DNA from: Dasysyrphus tricinctus
Lineage: Eukaryota; Arthropoda; Insecta; Diptera; Syrphidae
Length of the DNA stretch: 64,000 nt
Reading direction: 5' to 3'
Assembly (NCBI GenBank): GCA_963921185.1
Contig: OY992530.1
Coordinates: forward strand, 270,673,705 to 270,737,704
A model generated the notes under the pieces. That model ran no database searches. It saw only the letters and a program-made list of their open reading frames with translations, and was not told the origin of the DNA. How positions within the stretch are numbered: position 1 is the stretch's first letter; every line of letters begins with the position of its first letter. The translations under genes were made by a program, and so were the position numbers. Positions 1-9,953 of this stretch are shown piece after piece.

Positions 1-2169
1 TCACTGATAGAACAAAATTGGGCACAAAACACCACGAGCTAGTCGCCCTCCTAGCCATCAAACAACAGAAAAAAAAAACCAATCACGCCAGCTTGGAAAA
101 AAAAAATCCAACATAAACCACCAAACATCCACCAGCATTCACACATATACCCAGCAGCGAATCCGTCTTTGCAAAAAAACAGGCTGTGACTCCTCAACCT
201 GAGAAGCTGCAAGTAGCTTCCATCAGCGTGTTCTAATACCCCACCTTCGAACACCAAGCGTAACGCGTTTTCATAGCCGCAACAGCAGACTCAACTCAGC
301 AAAAAGACAGCCTGTGACTCATCTAGCCAAGAAGCCTCCAGAAGCTTCCACAAGCTGTAAAAACACCTCTACCCTCTAGTGCGTTTCATACGAGCATCTC
401 TCCTAGAGCATCACAGCATCCACACTTCCTCACCGATAATAAAACTACAATTTAATTCAGCATAACAAAACATAGCTCTCTCTACCGGTCCAAATTTCAT
501 AATTAACAAAAGCTAAGTATTTAAATTTCGTTTTGCATTAAAATACAAAATTAATTTTGTAATTATATTATTACCTAGATTTTTTTATTTTTGTACATTC
601 AAAATCGTTCAAATTTTGTTTTTTTTTTATTTAACCATATCTACAGTTTAGCATCAAACATTAAAGAATCCCCTCGATGCTGTGCACACCATCCTGGATG
701 AATATACAACAAACAATATAAAAACAACACAATAAAACGAAAATACATCACATAAATTAACTACAATAAAAAAAAAAACTATCTTTGGGGTAAGTGAATT
801 TGATCTACTTATTATCTTAAATGAAATTTGAACGAACTTTTTTTTTATATATAAACATAAAATTCTATTGAAAATTGGATACGATTTGCATTAAAAGTGC
901 AATATATTAATATAGATTTCACTCGCAATGTGAAACGAAAAAAAAAAAAAAAAAAACAATTCAATATAGTTTATTTTCATCATAAACATAAATGATTAGA
1001 AAGAAGGATAAGATTTCAGTTCTAAAGTCCTATTAAGAAATTGCTACTATCTTTTTTCCTGTTTTCTTATATAAAAAAAAATAATTAAAAAGAAAAAAAA
1101 TCATTTTAAATATTTAATTTTGGATATTTATATTTCTATATATGTAGGCAAATATTTTTGAACCTTCAGTTTTAAATTAACATTCATTATACTGATCAGT
1201 CAAAAAAAATCTTAATTTTCATAGCATATGTATGTACCTAGAATATAGAGAGCGAGAAAAACAAAACTCTTCTAGTTGATCTCTTATTTTTAGTGATCGA
1301 AGAGAGAAAGAGAGAGAAAAAAAAAAAACTTATTTTGAGTTCTTTTTTTTATATATGTTCAATTTCTAATAACCTTTTGTTACATAGCTATATCTATACA
1401 TATTTGTTTTGAATAAAATATTTGAATTTATATTTTTCATGTTGAAAACATAATACATATTTTGATTTTTTCATTATTTTATGTACATTTGGGTTTTGGT
1501 TTTTTTATGTCCGCAGCATTCAATAGGGATTACTTTTGAATATTAAAATACGAATTGTTGATTCTTTTTTTCTTATGATTTTTGAAATTCTTCTTTTAAG
1601 AGAATGAGCTAAGACCATGGCTATGGTTTAAGTACCTTTTTAATAGGTGGATGTGGCTTCGCCAGGAATAGCCGAAGATAGAAACGGCGAAGGCGAAATA
1701 AAAGATGAAAGTTTAAACTAACTTAGTTTAGCTTTCATATTACTGAAGGGGTTACCATACACATAGAGGACATGGTAACCAGGTTGTGCCACGTAGTATA
1801 ACCATAGGTTGTATTGTGTGGTACATGGGGTGGGTAAATCCTCAGAGGGCTTTATATCATCTTAGCTCTCCTCACTTCTCTAGGTTTATGATTCCTTCCT
1901 GTAGATGGGACAAACAGGCCTCGCCTACTCTTTTACGTATATTTACTGACGGCATGAAAATACGTAACGGCCGTTCAGGTTCTCTAACAGCAAGAACCCC
2001 CCCTCCGACGAGCTAACCTTGGCTATGCAAGCATGCCGCGCGGTTAGAGCCTGGACAAGCCACCCACTTTTGTTGCCATGACGTTTCAGGATACCTGTAA
2101 GTTCTGGAGCGTTGTGGTAACATTAAGAGTGGGTGGTTATCTCAACTAAGATCTTGAGCGTACGTTACA
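1..2169 (+). repeat. 5' LTR of Ty3/gypsy element A (3' part only; cut by the window edge)
   Basis: This segment recurs at 10403-12571 with a constant offset of 10402, and no difference was seen by eye in the stretches compared. The match breaks immediately after ...GTTACA at 2169, and a tRNA-Lys primer-binding site follows 2 nt later, which marks the LTR end. The missing 5' part can be read from the 3' copy (9226-10402). It is AT-rich with long A and T runs and no convincing coding frame. Near-identity of the two copies implies recent insertion, since both LTRs are made identical at reverse transcription. Confidence 0.93.
1705..1780 (+). other. Pair of RNA hairpins in the LTR leader (also at 12107-12182)
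   Basis: Two adjacent inverted repeats lie about 400 nt before the primer site. The first joins ATGAAAG (1705-1711) and CTTTCAT (1732-1738), extended inward by TAAACTAA/TTAGTTTA. The second joins GGTTACCAT (1750-1758) and ATGGTAACC (1772-1780) around a 13-nt loop. Both are repeated in the 3' LTR. A role in RNA dimerisation or packaging is inference from their place in the leader of the genomic RNA. Confidence 0.45.
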
Positions 2170-2171
2170 GG

Positions 2172-2189
2172 TGGCGCCCAACGTGGGGC
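2172..2189 (+). promoter_or_regulatory. Primer-binding site, tRNA-Lys type
   Basis: TGGCGCCCAACGTGGGGC is complementary to the 3' end of fly tRNA-Lys(CTT), which ends in ...GCCCCACGTTGGGCG plus CCA (recalled, not searched). It lies 2 nt after the LTR end, the usual place for minus-strand priming in LTR retrotransposons. Confidence 0.85.
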
Positions 2190-3660
2190 CAGATTTTGTC
2201 CTTGTTGTGCAACTCAAAAATCGTACTGGTATCCTTTAGTATTTTTATTTTGGTTTCAGATGAAAAGGACTTTGTTTTGGTTGATATAGTTTTTTTTCTT
2301 CATCTTAATTTTATATTTGCATTTATTATTTTGACAGGATTTTGGTGAACATGTCCAGTAATTGGTTGATATCATTAATTAGTCTGTTGCGTGTATCCCA
2401 AATATCCTTTTTCCGTTTTTTTTCTCATTTAGTTTAATTATTTTCAGTTTAATTTCTCAGATTAATTAAGGACTTGATATCCAGTAAATGGGCGAGATCC
2501 TCATTTAGTCTGTTGTGTCAATCCTTTCTATTCTGCAGATTTATTTTTTTTTCTCCTTTTGGAAGTTTACTCCAAAGAACTTTCGGTTACTTAAACCAGT
2601 TGAGTCTATCCAACTACATTTTGTTCTTTGATAGGAAACTTCCTAATATGAAGATTCTTTCATTTCATAAATTTTACTCTCATATCTTCTAGCTTCGACA
2701 AAATTTTCTTTTGACCGATAGCATGGCTAAGGGTCTGTCTAGTTTGTTGCGAAAAAAAAGTTTTGTACGTTTTATTAAATTCCAATAGATACATATACTT
2801 TATCAACCTCAACAATTTTCGATTTGTTTGAATACCTTTTTAGAAAAATTCTTGGTTAGGAAGGATCAAATTTAACTTAGTGAGTGAGTATTTAGTCGTC
2901 TTCGTCGTTGTCTTGCGTGTATTCTGTAAGCAGAGTCACATCCACCTAAATCATGAATGAGTGAAAACAAAACAAAAATTAATTACTCTTATCTGCTTTT
3001 CGTAGCTGATAATATTCTTTTTTTGTCGAAAAATTATAGTTTATCTAAGTTTTCTTTCTTTTGGTTAATTTCTATTTCAAGGTTTCAGATTTTTTTTTCA
3101 AGATTTTAGTTTTCACTTTATTTCGTTTTTTTTAGATTATGGTCTTTTGATCAATTGTGTCTTGTTGACTTTTGATTCATTTTTCTTTTGATAAAGTTTT
3201 TATTTGATTTTTTTTTAAATCATTTTTCAATTATTTAGGATTGTTTTCTTTGGATTTTTGTATTTGAGTAAAACTTTTATTAGTTTTGTTTAAGTTTTTC
3301 CAAAATTGGGTTTTAATATTGTTTACTTAGCTGTTGAGTTTAAGCTAAGTTAAACCATATAATTTTCCTCTGAATTTGGTTTCGATTATTCTTTGGTTTT
3401 GCTTTTTCTCTTTGAGACAAACTTTCAATCTCTTTTTTTTTGATTTTTTTTCTTTTCAAGTTTTTTTCTTTATTTGGATTAAGAATAATTTTTATAATCG
3501 TTGGTTAGGTCAGTATAAGTTTGGTTTAACTATTTTTCTTTTTTTTTGACTTCAATCTTTTTGCACTAAGTTTAAAGCAACTTCAAATATACCTACATTC
3601 CTTTATACAAAAAAAAAACAATTTCAGTTTTTAAGTTTAGTTTTTGAGTTTATCTTAACA
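2190..3660 (+). other. Untranslated leader of element A
   Basis: Very T-rich 1.47-kb stretch between primer site and gag start. Only small frames occur in it. It holds two imperfect copies of a motif starting CAGTAA and ending TTTAGTCTGTTG or ATTAGTCTGTTG (near 2353-2391 and 2480-2515), and a third weaker one near 2733. They may be packaging repeats (inference). The gag start is preceded by AACA, an acceptable insect start context. Confidence 0.6.
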
Positions 3661-5247
3661 ATGTCTAATCCGAAGCGTGATCTTGCGCCACGAAAGGGAA
3701 CCTTTTATGGTAAAAATAGGACCAACCGAACAGATCCACCCTTAAATGTTCCAAATCAAGATCAAGCGTCGAATGCTTCAAGTGGTTCAATTGCAACCGG
3801 TTCTAACGCTGGCACAAGTGCCATACCCATTGCAAATCCAGTAGCCTCTGGAACAAGAGTTTCAAGTGTTACTGGTGCTACTTCCAAAGTACCTAAGGAC
3901 ACTCACAGACAGAATCTCGATCCTAGCCAAAATTCAAGACAGAAGGAAGCAGAAATCCAAGCTTCTGAAGTTGAATTCTCTAGATATGTCCAGGGAATTG
4001 TTTCCGCAACTGTAGGTTTAGGAAGAGCTGATGACATGAAAGTGTTACAGAGGGAGATGGAAAGGAATACAGCAATGATGAGACAGGAACTCATTTCTAC
4101 TATTCGACAAGAACTTTTGGCTGCAAAGCCTGCTACAGTAACTACCCCTAACGAGTATGAGCTCCGTAGGCGTCCTGAAGCTCAACCTGAATCTCAACCT
4201 ATTCCTCCTCCTCGTCCTCAACCACAAACAACCTCCTCTTCTTATGGTCCTCAGCAAAGAACACCAAATTTTGGTAACATCACAGCCGACGATTTCCTGG
4301 CACAGCTTAATAACATACATATTAGCGATCCTTCGATAGCTTCAAGACCTCCTCCATCTCAGGTTAATGCTTCTTTTCATGGTAGTTCTTGCGCAGCAGG
4401 TCTTAGAGCACATAGTTTCCATAAGTGGGGACTTAAATTTGATAACTCAAACATGACAGTCGATGAGTTTATATTCAGGCTAGAGCGGTTAAAAGAGTGT
4501 TATGGTGTAACCTGGCAGGAAATTGTTTCTCATTTCCACCAATTCGTCAGTGGTCAAGCTGAAACCTGGTTCTGGGTTTACATGAAAACGCACCCCTTAG
4601 CTGACTGGTTTACGTTGCGTATAGCACTGGTTGAACAGTTTCGATCCCTTGAAACTGATTCTGAACTTTTAAGAAGAATGTGTGATCGTCGACAAGGGCC
4701 AAATGAAAAGTTCGATGACTTTTACATGGATCTCCAGCAGCTAAATACTAGGCTTCGTACACCCAAGCCAGATTTCGAACTCATTAGCTTGATTAAGCAA
4801 AATGTCCGCAGACGGATGGGTGAGTTGGTCATAACTTTTCAGACTTCGAGTCTGCAAGAACTGGTCTACGCATGTAGAAAAATTGAGAAATATATTTATG
4901 ACCAGGATAGCCAGAGAAGTAAGGGTCAATTAGTTCCTCAATTTCGCAAATATGTGCATGAAGTCGACTATGAGAATGTGCAACCTCTAGAATCTAATGA
5001 CTGTGTTGAAGCTGTCCAATTAAAAAGAGATACAAGTTCTTACACATGTTGGAACTGTAAGGCTCTTGGTCACAGCTACATTGAATGCCCTGTTCCGCAA
5101 AGGTCACTCTTTTGCTTTAAGTGTGGTAAAGAGGATACCACGTCCCCAAAATGTCCGAACCCGAAATGTCCGGGAAACTTCAAAAAGAGCAATCTGCCTC
5201 CCGGAACATTTTGCTCTCAGAACAAAAATCGGGATTCCCAACAATAA
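3661..5247 (+). CDS. gag: Gag polyprotein of Ty3/gypsy element A
   Basis: A 528-residue frame. The N-terminal 150 residues are low-complexity and rich in Ser, Asn, Gln and Pro. A capsid-like region follows (about 240-420), with a conserved W-rich stretch (ETWFWVY near residue 301). It ends with two Cys clusters: CWNCKALGHSYIEC at about residue 463 is a CCHC knuckle (C-x2-C-x4-H-x4-C), followed by CFKCGKEDTTSPKC, a second, non-standard Cys motif. The paired Cys boxes recall the mdg3/blastopia-like lineage (inference). Gag forms the virus-like particle and packages RNA. Its last 32 codons overlap pol in the -1 frame. The frame is intact. Confidence 0.92.
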   Translation: MSNPKRDLAPRKGTFYGKNRTNRTDPPLNVPNQDQASNASSGSIATGSNAGTSAIPIANPVASGTRVSSVTGATSKVPKDTHRQNLDPSQNSRQKEAEIQASEVEFSRYVQGIVSATVGLGRADDMKVLQREMERNTAMMRQELISTIRQELLAAKPATVTTPNEYELRRRPEAQPESQPIPPPRPQPQTTSSSYGPQQRTPNFGNITADDFLAQLNNIHISDPSIASRPPPSQVNASFHGSSCAAGLRAHSFHKWGLKFDNSNMTVDEFIFRLERLKECYGVTWQEIVSHFHQFVSGQAETWFWVYMKTHPLADWFTLRIALVEQFRSLETDSELLRRMCDRRQGPNEKFDDFYMDLQQLNTRLRTPKPDFELISLIKQNVRRRMGELVITFQTSSLQELVYACRKIEKYIYDQDSQRSKGQLVPQFRKYVHEVDYENVQPLESNDCVEAVQLKRDTSSYTCWNCKALGHSYIECPVPQRSLFCFKCGKEDTTSPKCPNPKCPGNFKKSNLPPGTFCSQNKNRDSQQ

Positions 5248-8200
5248 AGCAACCAGATATATCTAATGAAACCCAAAACATACTTCAAAATCCTTGTTTA
5301 CAGCCAAATAAAGAGCAGGCTTTACGTATACAGGTTTTGAAAAGACAAATAGAAATAACTCCTAACAATTCAAAGCTTCCTAAACAAACAGAAAAGTTAA
5401 AATGTGCACCAAGAAAATCCTTACATGAGCGCCTTATAGCATATCACGCAGCTAGAGAAAGAATTTTCGGACCAAAAACTCAACCGGTGTCCAAACGTAT
5501 TTTAAGAATTCGCGAGAAGATAAAATCAAAAAAGTCCAACCAAAAATCAATAGAAGCTACCACTCTGTGCTCACCCGAAGATCCTCGTCCTTATGCTGAG
5601 GTAAACATATGTGGAGATACAATGTTGGGGCTACTCGACAGTGGCGCCAGCATTAGTTGTTTGGGACAAGGTGGTCATGAGCTTCTCAGGAAATGGGGTA
5701 TTTCCTGTAAAAATTTCTCTTCCAACGTAAAAACTGCGGATGGAAAAAGTCAACCCGTAGAAGGAAAATTTACAACTCCCGTTTCTTATAAAGGTCTTAC
5801 AAAAGAAATAGAAATATTCATAGTCCCATCTTTGAAACAGAGTCTATACTTAGGTATTAATTTTTGGTTGGCTTTTAATCTTGCACCTCAGATCATTTCG
5901 GAAATCACCATAGAAAAGCTTCCTTCAGGTAATTGTTTCGAAGCGCATGAATTAACAGAAGAGCAGTCGAGGAAACTTCAAGCAGCCATCAGCATGTTCC
6001 CGTCGTTTGCCATACATGGCTTGGGGCGGACTACGCTGGAGGAACATATTATTGATACAGGGGATGCCAAGCCCATAAAGCAGCGGCATTATCCCGTATC
6101 CCCCGCGATACAAGAGTTGATGTACGATGAGCTGGACCGCATGATGAAAATGGGCATCATTCAAGAAAGTAATAGTGCATGGAGCTCTCCTGTAGTTTTA
6201 GTACGTAAACCCGGCAGAAACCGGTTGTGCTTGGACTACAGGAAAGTGAATGCCGTGTCCAAAAATGATGCGTACCCGCTCCATCCTATTGAAGGCTTAT
6301 TGTCTCGTGTGGGAGATACAGTCTTTATTTCTAGTGTGGATCTCAAGGATGCGTTCTTGCAGATCCCACTAGAAAAATCGTCAAGGGAAAAAACTGCCTT
6401 TACGGTGCCTGGCAAACCTCTGTTAGAGTTCGTGGTTATGCCTCCTGGTCTCAGCGGTGGTGTCCAACGCATGTGCCGTCTCATGGACAAGGTGGTAACC
6501 CCAGAACTGAAAAAAAATGTGTTTCCGTATGTAGACGACCTTCTGGTAATTTCACGCACTTTCGACGAACATATTAAGATTTTAATGCAACTCGCCAGTA
6601 GGTTATGTGTAGCTGGTTTAACGATCAATGTAGAAAAATCAAAGTTTTGTTATAAGCAACTAAAATTCTTAGGATACGTTGTCAGTGACGGCTGTTTGAA
6701 AACAGACCAAGATAAAGTAGCTGCTGTTAGGGACTTTCCTGTACCGAATAGTCAACGTCAAGTTCGAAGGTTTTTGGGTATGTCAGGGTGGTATAGGAGA
6801 TTTATACGAGATTATGCTACTCTGGCTACCCCTATAACAAACACCTTGAAAAAAGGAGTAAAATTCGAATTTAATGATGAAGCCTTAAAGTCTTTTAACA
6901 CCATCAAAGACATGCTTACAACTGCACCTGTTCTAGTAAACCCCGATTTCGGTAAACCATTTATAATTCTTTGTGACGCATCTGATTCAGGCATTGGATG
7001 TGTCTTATGCCAATTAGACGAAAATGGAATAGAGCGCCCGATCTACTATTATTCCCATAAATTGAATGGCGCACAAAGAAACTATAGCGTGACAGAACGG
7101 GAATGCTTAGCCGCAGTAATGGGAGTAGAAAAATTCCGTCCCTACGTAGAGGGATACAAATTCAAAATTATTACTGACCATGCAAGTTTAAAATGGTTGA
7201 TGGGACAGCAGAATCTCAGTGGACGATTGGCCCGGTGGAGCCTTAAACTTCAAGGGTACGATTTTGAAATCGAGCATCGCAAAGGTTCGCTGCATGTGGT
7301 GCCTGACGCTCTCTCTAGAGTTTATACATCAGACGCAGTCAGCCTAGATGCCATTTCTATTGAAGACCCTTCCGATGTGCTGCATATAGATCTTACGGAT
7401 TCCGCTTTTCAATCGGATGAATACCTTAAGATCATTGACAGCATCGAAAAGCAAAAACATCAGCTACCTGACCTTCTTGTCTCGGACGGTTTCGTGTACA
7501 AGAAGGTCAATCATTGTACAGGTAATCCACTGGAGGACGATTTAGTATGGAAGTTGTGGGTTCCATCGGTGCTCACCAGTCAACTGATTTCTCTGGCTCA
7601 TCAACCGGCTAAAGCTTCGCATGGTGGGATTGCAAAAACTCTCTACCGACTTAGACAAAGATTTTTTTGGCCAAACATGGCAACCCAAGTTAAGGTATTC
7701 ATAGGTGATTGTGACACATGTAAGACTTCAAAAGCATCGAACCAAATTTTGCGTGAGCAAATGGGTAAAGCTTTCGTTGTAGACTATCCTTTTCAACATT
7801 TGTTTGTGGACTTTCTTGGACCGTATCCACGTTCCAAGAAAGGAAACATCCACATTATAATTGCTCTAGACCAACTAACGAAATTTGTTGTGATTAAAGC
7901 TCTTCGAAATGCCACCTCAGAAATCGCTACTAAATTTTTACATGAGGAAATATTTTGTGTTTACGGTGTACCTGAATCCTTAATGACAGATAATGGGAAA
8001 CAATTTACGAGTTCTGTTTTTACAAAATTTTTAACATCTAATGGAGTCCAGCATATCAAAACAGCATCTTATGCACCCCAAGCTAATGCTAGCGAACGGG
8101 TAAACCGCTCAATCCTGGCAGCCATAAGATCTTATTTGAAGGAAGACCAAAGGGATTGGGACGTTCACCTTCCAGCCATCGGCTGTGCGCTACGAACAGC

Positions 8201-8627
8201 GGTGCATTCAGCGATTGGACTATCCCCATATGAAGCATTATTCGGCCAGAAAATGATTGAACATGGGTCTGATTTTAAGCTATTACGAAAGCTTGGCAAA
8301 GTAAACACCTCGGAGTTGAACATTTTACCAAAAAGCTTAAAACTTAACATTATTCATACCAAAATTAAAGAAGCTCTCGATAAAGCCCACAACCAATATG
8401 AGCATAGGTATAACACTCGGAGTAAAGCAGTAAATTTCAAAGTAGGAGATGTAGTCTTCAAAAGAAATTTTATACTGAGTGATGCATCAAAGAAAAGGAA
8501 TGCGAAGTTATGCCCTAAGTTTCTTAAAGCCAAAATTATTAGAACTGTAGGAAACCACCTCTATGAGCTAGAGAATGAAAAAGGTCAGATCATTGGTGTA
8601 TTTCACTCAAAGGACCTGAAAAAGTAA
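5151..8627 (+). CDS. pol: Pol polyprotein of Ty3/gypsy element A (protease, RT, RNase H, integrase)
   Basis: Open pol frame. The real protein probably starts by frameshifting at 5172-5178 rather than at the in-frame ATG at 5151. Numbered from 5151: aspartic protease LLDSGAS at about residue 161; reverse transcriptase with FPYVDD at about 458-463; RNase H with CDASDSGIG (Asp 609) and TDHASLKWL; integrase zinc finger starting at His 817 (HQPAKASHGG, then CDTC); integrase core Asp 887, Asp 947 and Glu 982 in a D-34-E spacing, one residue shorter than in element B. Domain order PR-RT-RH-IN defines Ty3/gypsy. The frame is uninterrupted over 1158 codons, so the copy may be active. No env frame follows. 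Confidence 0.94.
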   Translation: MSEPEMSGKLQKEQSASRNILLSEQKSGFPTIKQPDISNETQNILQNPCLQPNKEQALRIQVLKRQIEITPNNSKLPKQTEKLKCAPRKSLHERLIAYHAARERIFGPKTQPVSKRILRIREKIKSKKSNQKSIEATTLCSPEDPRPYAEVNICGDTMLGLLDSGASISCLGQGGHELLRKWGISCKNFSSNVKTADGKSQPVEGKFTTPVSYKGLTKEIEIFIVPSLKQSLYLGINFWLAFNLAPQIISEITIEKLPSGNCFEAHELTEEQSRKLQAAISMFPSFAIHGLGRTTLEEHIIDTGDAKPIKQRHYPVSPAIQELMYDELDRMMKMGIIQESNSAWSSPVVLVRKPGRNRLCLDYRKVNAVSKNDAYPLHPIEGLLSRVGDTVFISSVDLKDAFLQIPLEKSSREKTAFTVPGKPLLEFVVMPPGLSGGVQRMCRLMDKVVTPELKKNVFPYVDDLLVISRTFDEHIKILMQLASRLCVAGLTINVEKSKFCYKQLKFLGYVVSDGCLKTDQDKVAAVRDFPVPNSQRQVRRFLGMSGWYRRFIRDYATLATPITNTLKKGVKFEFNDEALKSFNTIKDMLTTAPVLVNPDFGKPFIILCDASDSGIGCVLCQLDENGIERPIYYYSHKLNGAQRNYSVTERECLAAVMGVEKFRPYVEGYKFKIITDHASLKWLMGQQNLSGRLARWSLKLQGYDFEIEHRKGSLHVVPDALSRVYTSDAVSLDAISIEDPSDVLHIDLTDSAFQSDEYLKIIDSIEKQKHQLPDLLVSDGFVYKKVNHCTGNPLEDDLVWKLWVPSVLTSQLISLAHQPAKASHGGIAKTLYRLRQRFFWPNMATQVKVFIGDCDTCKTSKASNQILREQMGKAFVVDYPFQHLFVDFLGPYPRSKKGNIHIIIALDQLTKFVVIKALRNATSEIATKFLHEEIFCVYGVPESLMTDNGKQFTSSVFTKFLTSNGVQHIKTASYAPQANASERVNRSILAAIRSYLKEDQRDWDVHLPAIGCALRTAVHSAIGLSPYEALFGQKMIEHGSDFKLLRKLGKVNTSELNILPKSLKLNIIHTKIKEALDKAHNQYEHRYNTRSKAVNFKVGDVVFKRNFILSDASKKRNAKLCPKFLKAKIIRTVGNHLYELENEKGQIIGVFHSKDLKK
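5172..5217 (+). promoter_or_regulatory. -1 ribosomal frameshift signal, gag/pol of element A
   Basis: Slippery heptamer GGGAAAC at 5172-5178 is in the right phase (G GGA AAC in the gag frame, GGG AAA C in the pol frame). Seven nucleotides later, AGAGCAA (5186-5192) can pair with TTGCTCT (5211-5217) around an 18-nt loop. Heptamer, 7-nt spacer and stem match the classical -1 frameshift layout. A pseudoknot partner was not identified. Confidence 0.75.
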
Positions 8628-9205
8628 CCCCCTTATAATAGTGTTTGTGACTAGCCAGCCTGAACACGAGACCAAATTTTCTCAGGCGTGGGTTCCTTAT
8701 ACGAACTTTCAGGTTTCTTTTTTTTATTTTGTATGGCTAGTAGCCTACAAAATGAAAAATTTTGTGGGAAACCTCTCTTGTAGACCACAGTGTACATATT
8801 TTATCTTCTTCAATTTTTTTCTTAATAATCCAGAATGCATGCAAGTTATTTTTTTTTTCTTCATTTAAAGTTCTCTTTATGAAGCAGATGTTTTTTTTTA
8901 TGTTCTCTTTAATCAAAAATTTTTGTTGTTAGTAAATTTTCTTAAAAGTAAGTTTTCATACTTGCTTAGCTTTGGTTATGTAGGTATAAAGGCTCTCTTT
9001 GGTTTCCCTCTTCAATCTAATCAAATTATACTCAATACGAAAAATAAGTGAATCTATCGATATAACATCGCTGGACTTATGATCTTTTGATTTTGCTCTA
9101 ATATTGACTCATATAATAAATCACGATTCTAATGCTGGAAGTTTTAGAGGCTGTGGTGTAATGCTCTTGAGCTTTATTATAAAAAGATTTAAACAGATGG
9201 TGAAT
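8628..9205 (+). other. 3' untranslated internal region of element A
   Basis: AT-rich stretch between the pol stop and the polypurine tract. No protein homology or env-like frame is seen. Confidence 0.6.
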
Positions 9206-9225
9206 AAAAGGGAGAGGGAGAAAAA
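9206..9225 (+). promoter_or_regulatory. Polypurine tract of element A
   Basis: Uninterrupted 20-nt purine run with a GGGAGAGGGAG core, directly followed by TGTTG, taken as the start of the 3' LTR. It is the best candidate for the plus-strand primer. The choice fixes the LTR at 3346 bp with TGT...ACA ends. It cannot be confirmed against the 5' LTR, whose start is outside the window. Confidence 0.6.
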
Positions 9226-9465
9226 TGTTGCATATGTTTGGGTTAAACGGAAGCTGGAAGAAAAATGAAGGATGAGGATATGCTCCTAATGGCATTTATC
9301 AGGACTTTTACAATATGCGACATGAAAGTAGGCACAAGCTATAAATTCTATTATTAATAAAAAAAGAAAAAAAAAATGCATACAGATTTTGAAGAAATTT
9401 TTGTGAAAATAAAAAAAAAAAAAAACATGTATAAGAAAAAAAATAAGCACAGAGAAAAAAAGAAA

Positions 9466-9540
9466 CGACGACGATGGGACTCGAACCATGGTACCCGTAG
9501 GGATCGACCCGGTGTACTTACCCATCGCACCACGTAACAT
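9466..9540 (-). other. tRNA-like (pol III promoter-like) sequence in the U3 of element A
   Basis: Read on the minus strand, it has an A-box-like TGGTGCGATGG (9532-9522) and a perfect B-box GGTTCGAGTCC (9487-9477), 34 nt apart as in tRNA genes. A T-arm (ATGG/CCAT) can form, but no proper acceptor stem pairs. So it is not a functional tRNA gene. A SINE head or captured tRNA fragment is more likely. Confidence 0.55.
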
Positions 9541-9946
9541 CTTAACAAGATTTAGTCGAGTAGCGATGATGGACAATCGAAAAAGAAAAGAAAAAAAGGC
9601 AAACATACGTTGGTATGTATATGCGTATTATATGGTTCAAGGACACAGCTGTTGCCAATTTTCGAGAGTCGATGCTGTTTGCTTTGGTGTTCAGAAAACT
9701 CCAACCAATACATATTAAAAGATCGATATGGACAATTTTCGAGGTATTCATCTTGGAGGATTTTGACCAGAAAATTTTGAATTCAACACACTTATTTTTC
9801 AAAAATTCAAATTTGATTTTTAGGCTTAATTCAGAATTTTTTTGGTCAAAATTTGCCCAGATAGAGCCGAAACGGAAGCTCAAATCAGATTCCATGATAG
9901 TCCACCTGTGAATGTATGTGTGTGATCTAGGCTTGGCTCCTGGGGC

Positions 9947-9953
9947 TATAAAT
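9947..9953 (+). promoter_or_regulatory. TATA box of the element A LTR
   Basis: TATAAAT in a GC-richer surround (GGGGCTATAAATACCCC), the best core-promoter match in the LTR. Expected start is about 25-30 nt downstream. An AATAAA lies near 10234. Confidence 0.6.

Noticed and set aside
51..257. 68-codon minus-strand frame, duplicated at 10453-10659
   Set aside because: It lies in the LTR and is duplicated only because the LTR is. Composition follows poly-A and poly-T runs; no family resemblance.
1786..2016. 76-codon frame in the LTR (also at 12188-12418)
   Set aside because: LTR duplicate with no motif. Overlaps structured leader RNA.
8628..9225. env gene of element A
   Set aside because: No open frame of useful length, signal peptide or membrane segment between pol and the polypurine tract.
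9466..9540. Functional tRNA gene in the LTR
   Set aside because: No acceptor stem; anticodon arm not convincing.
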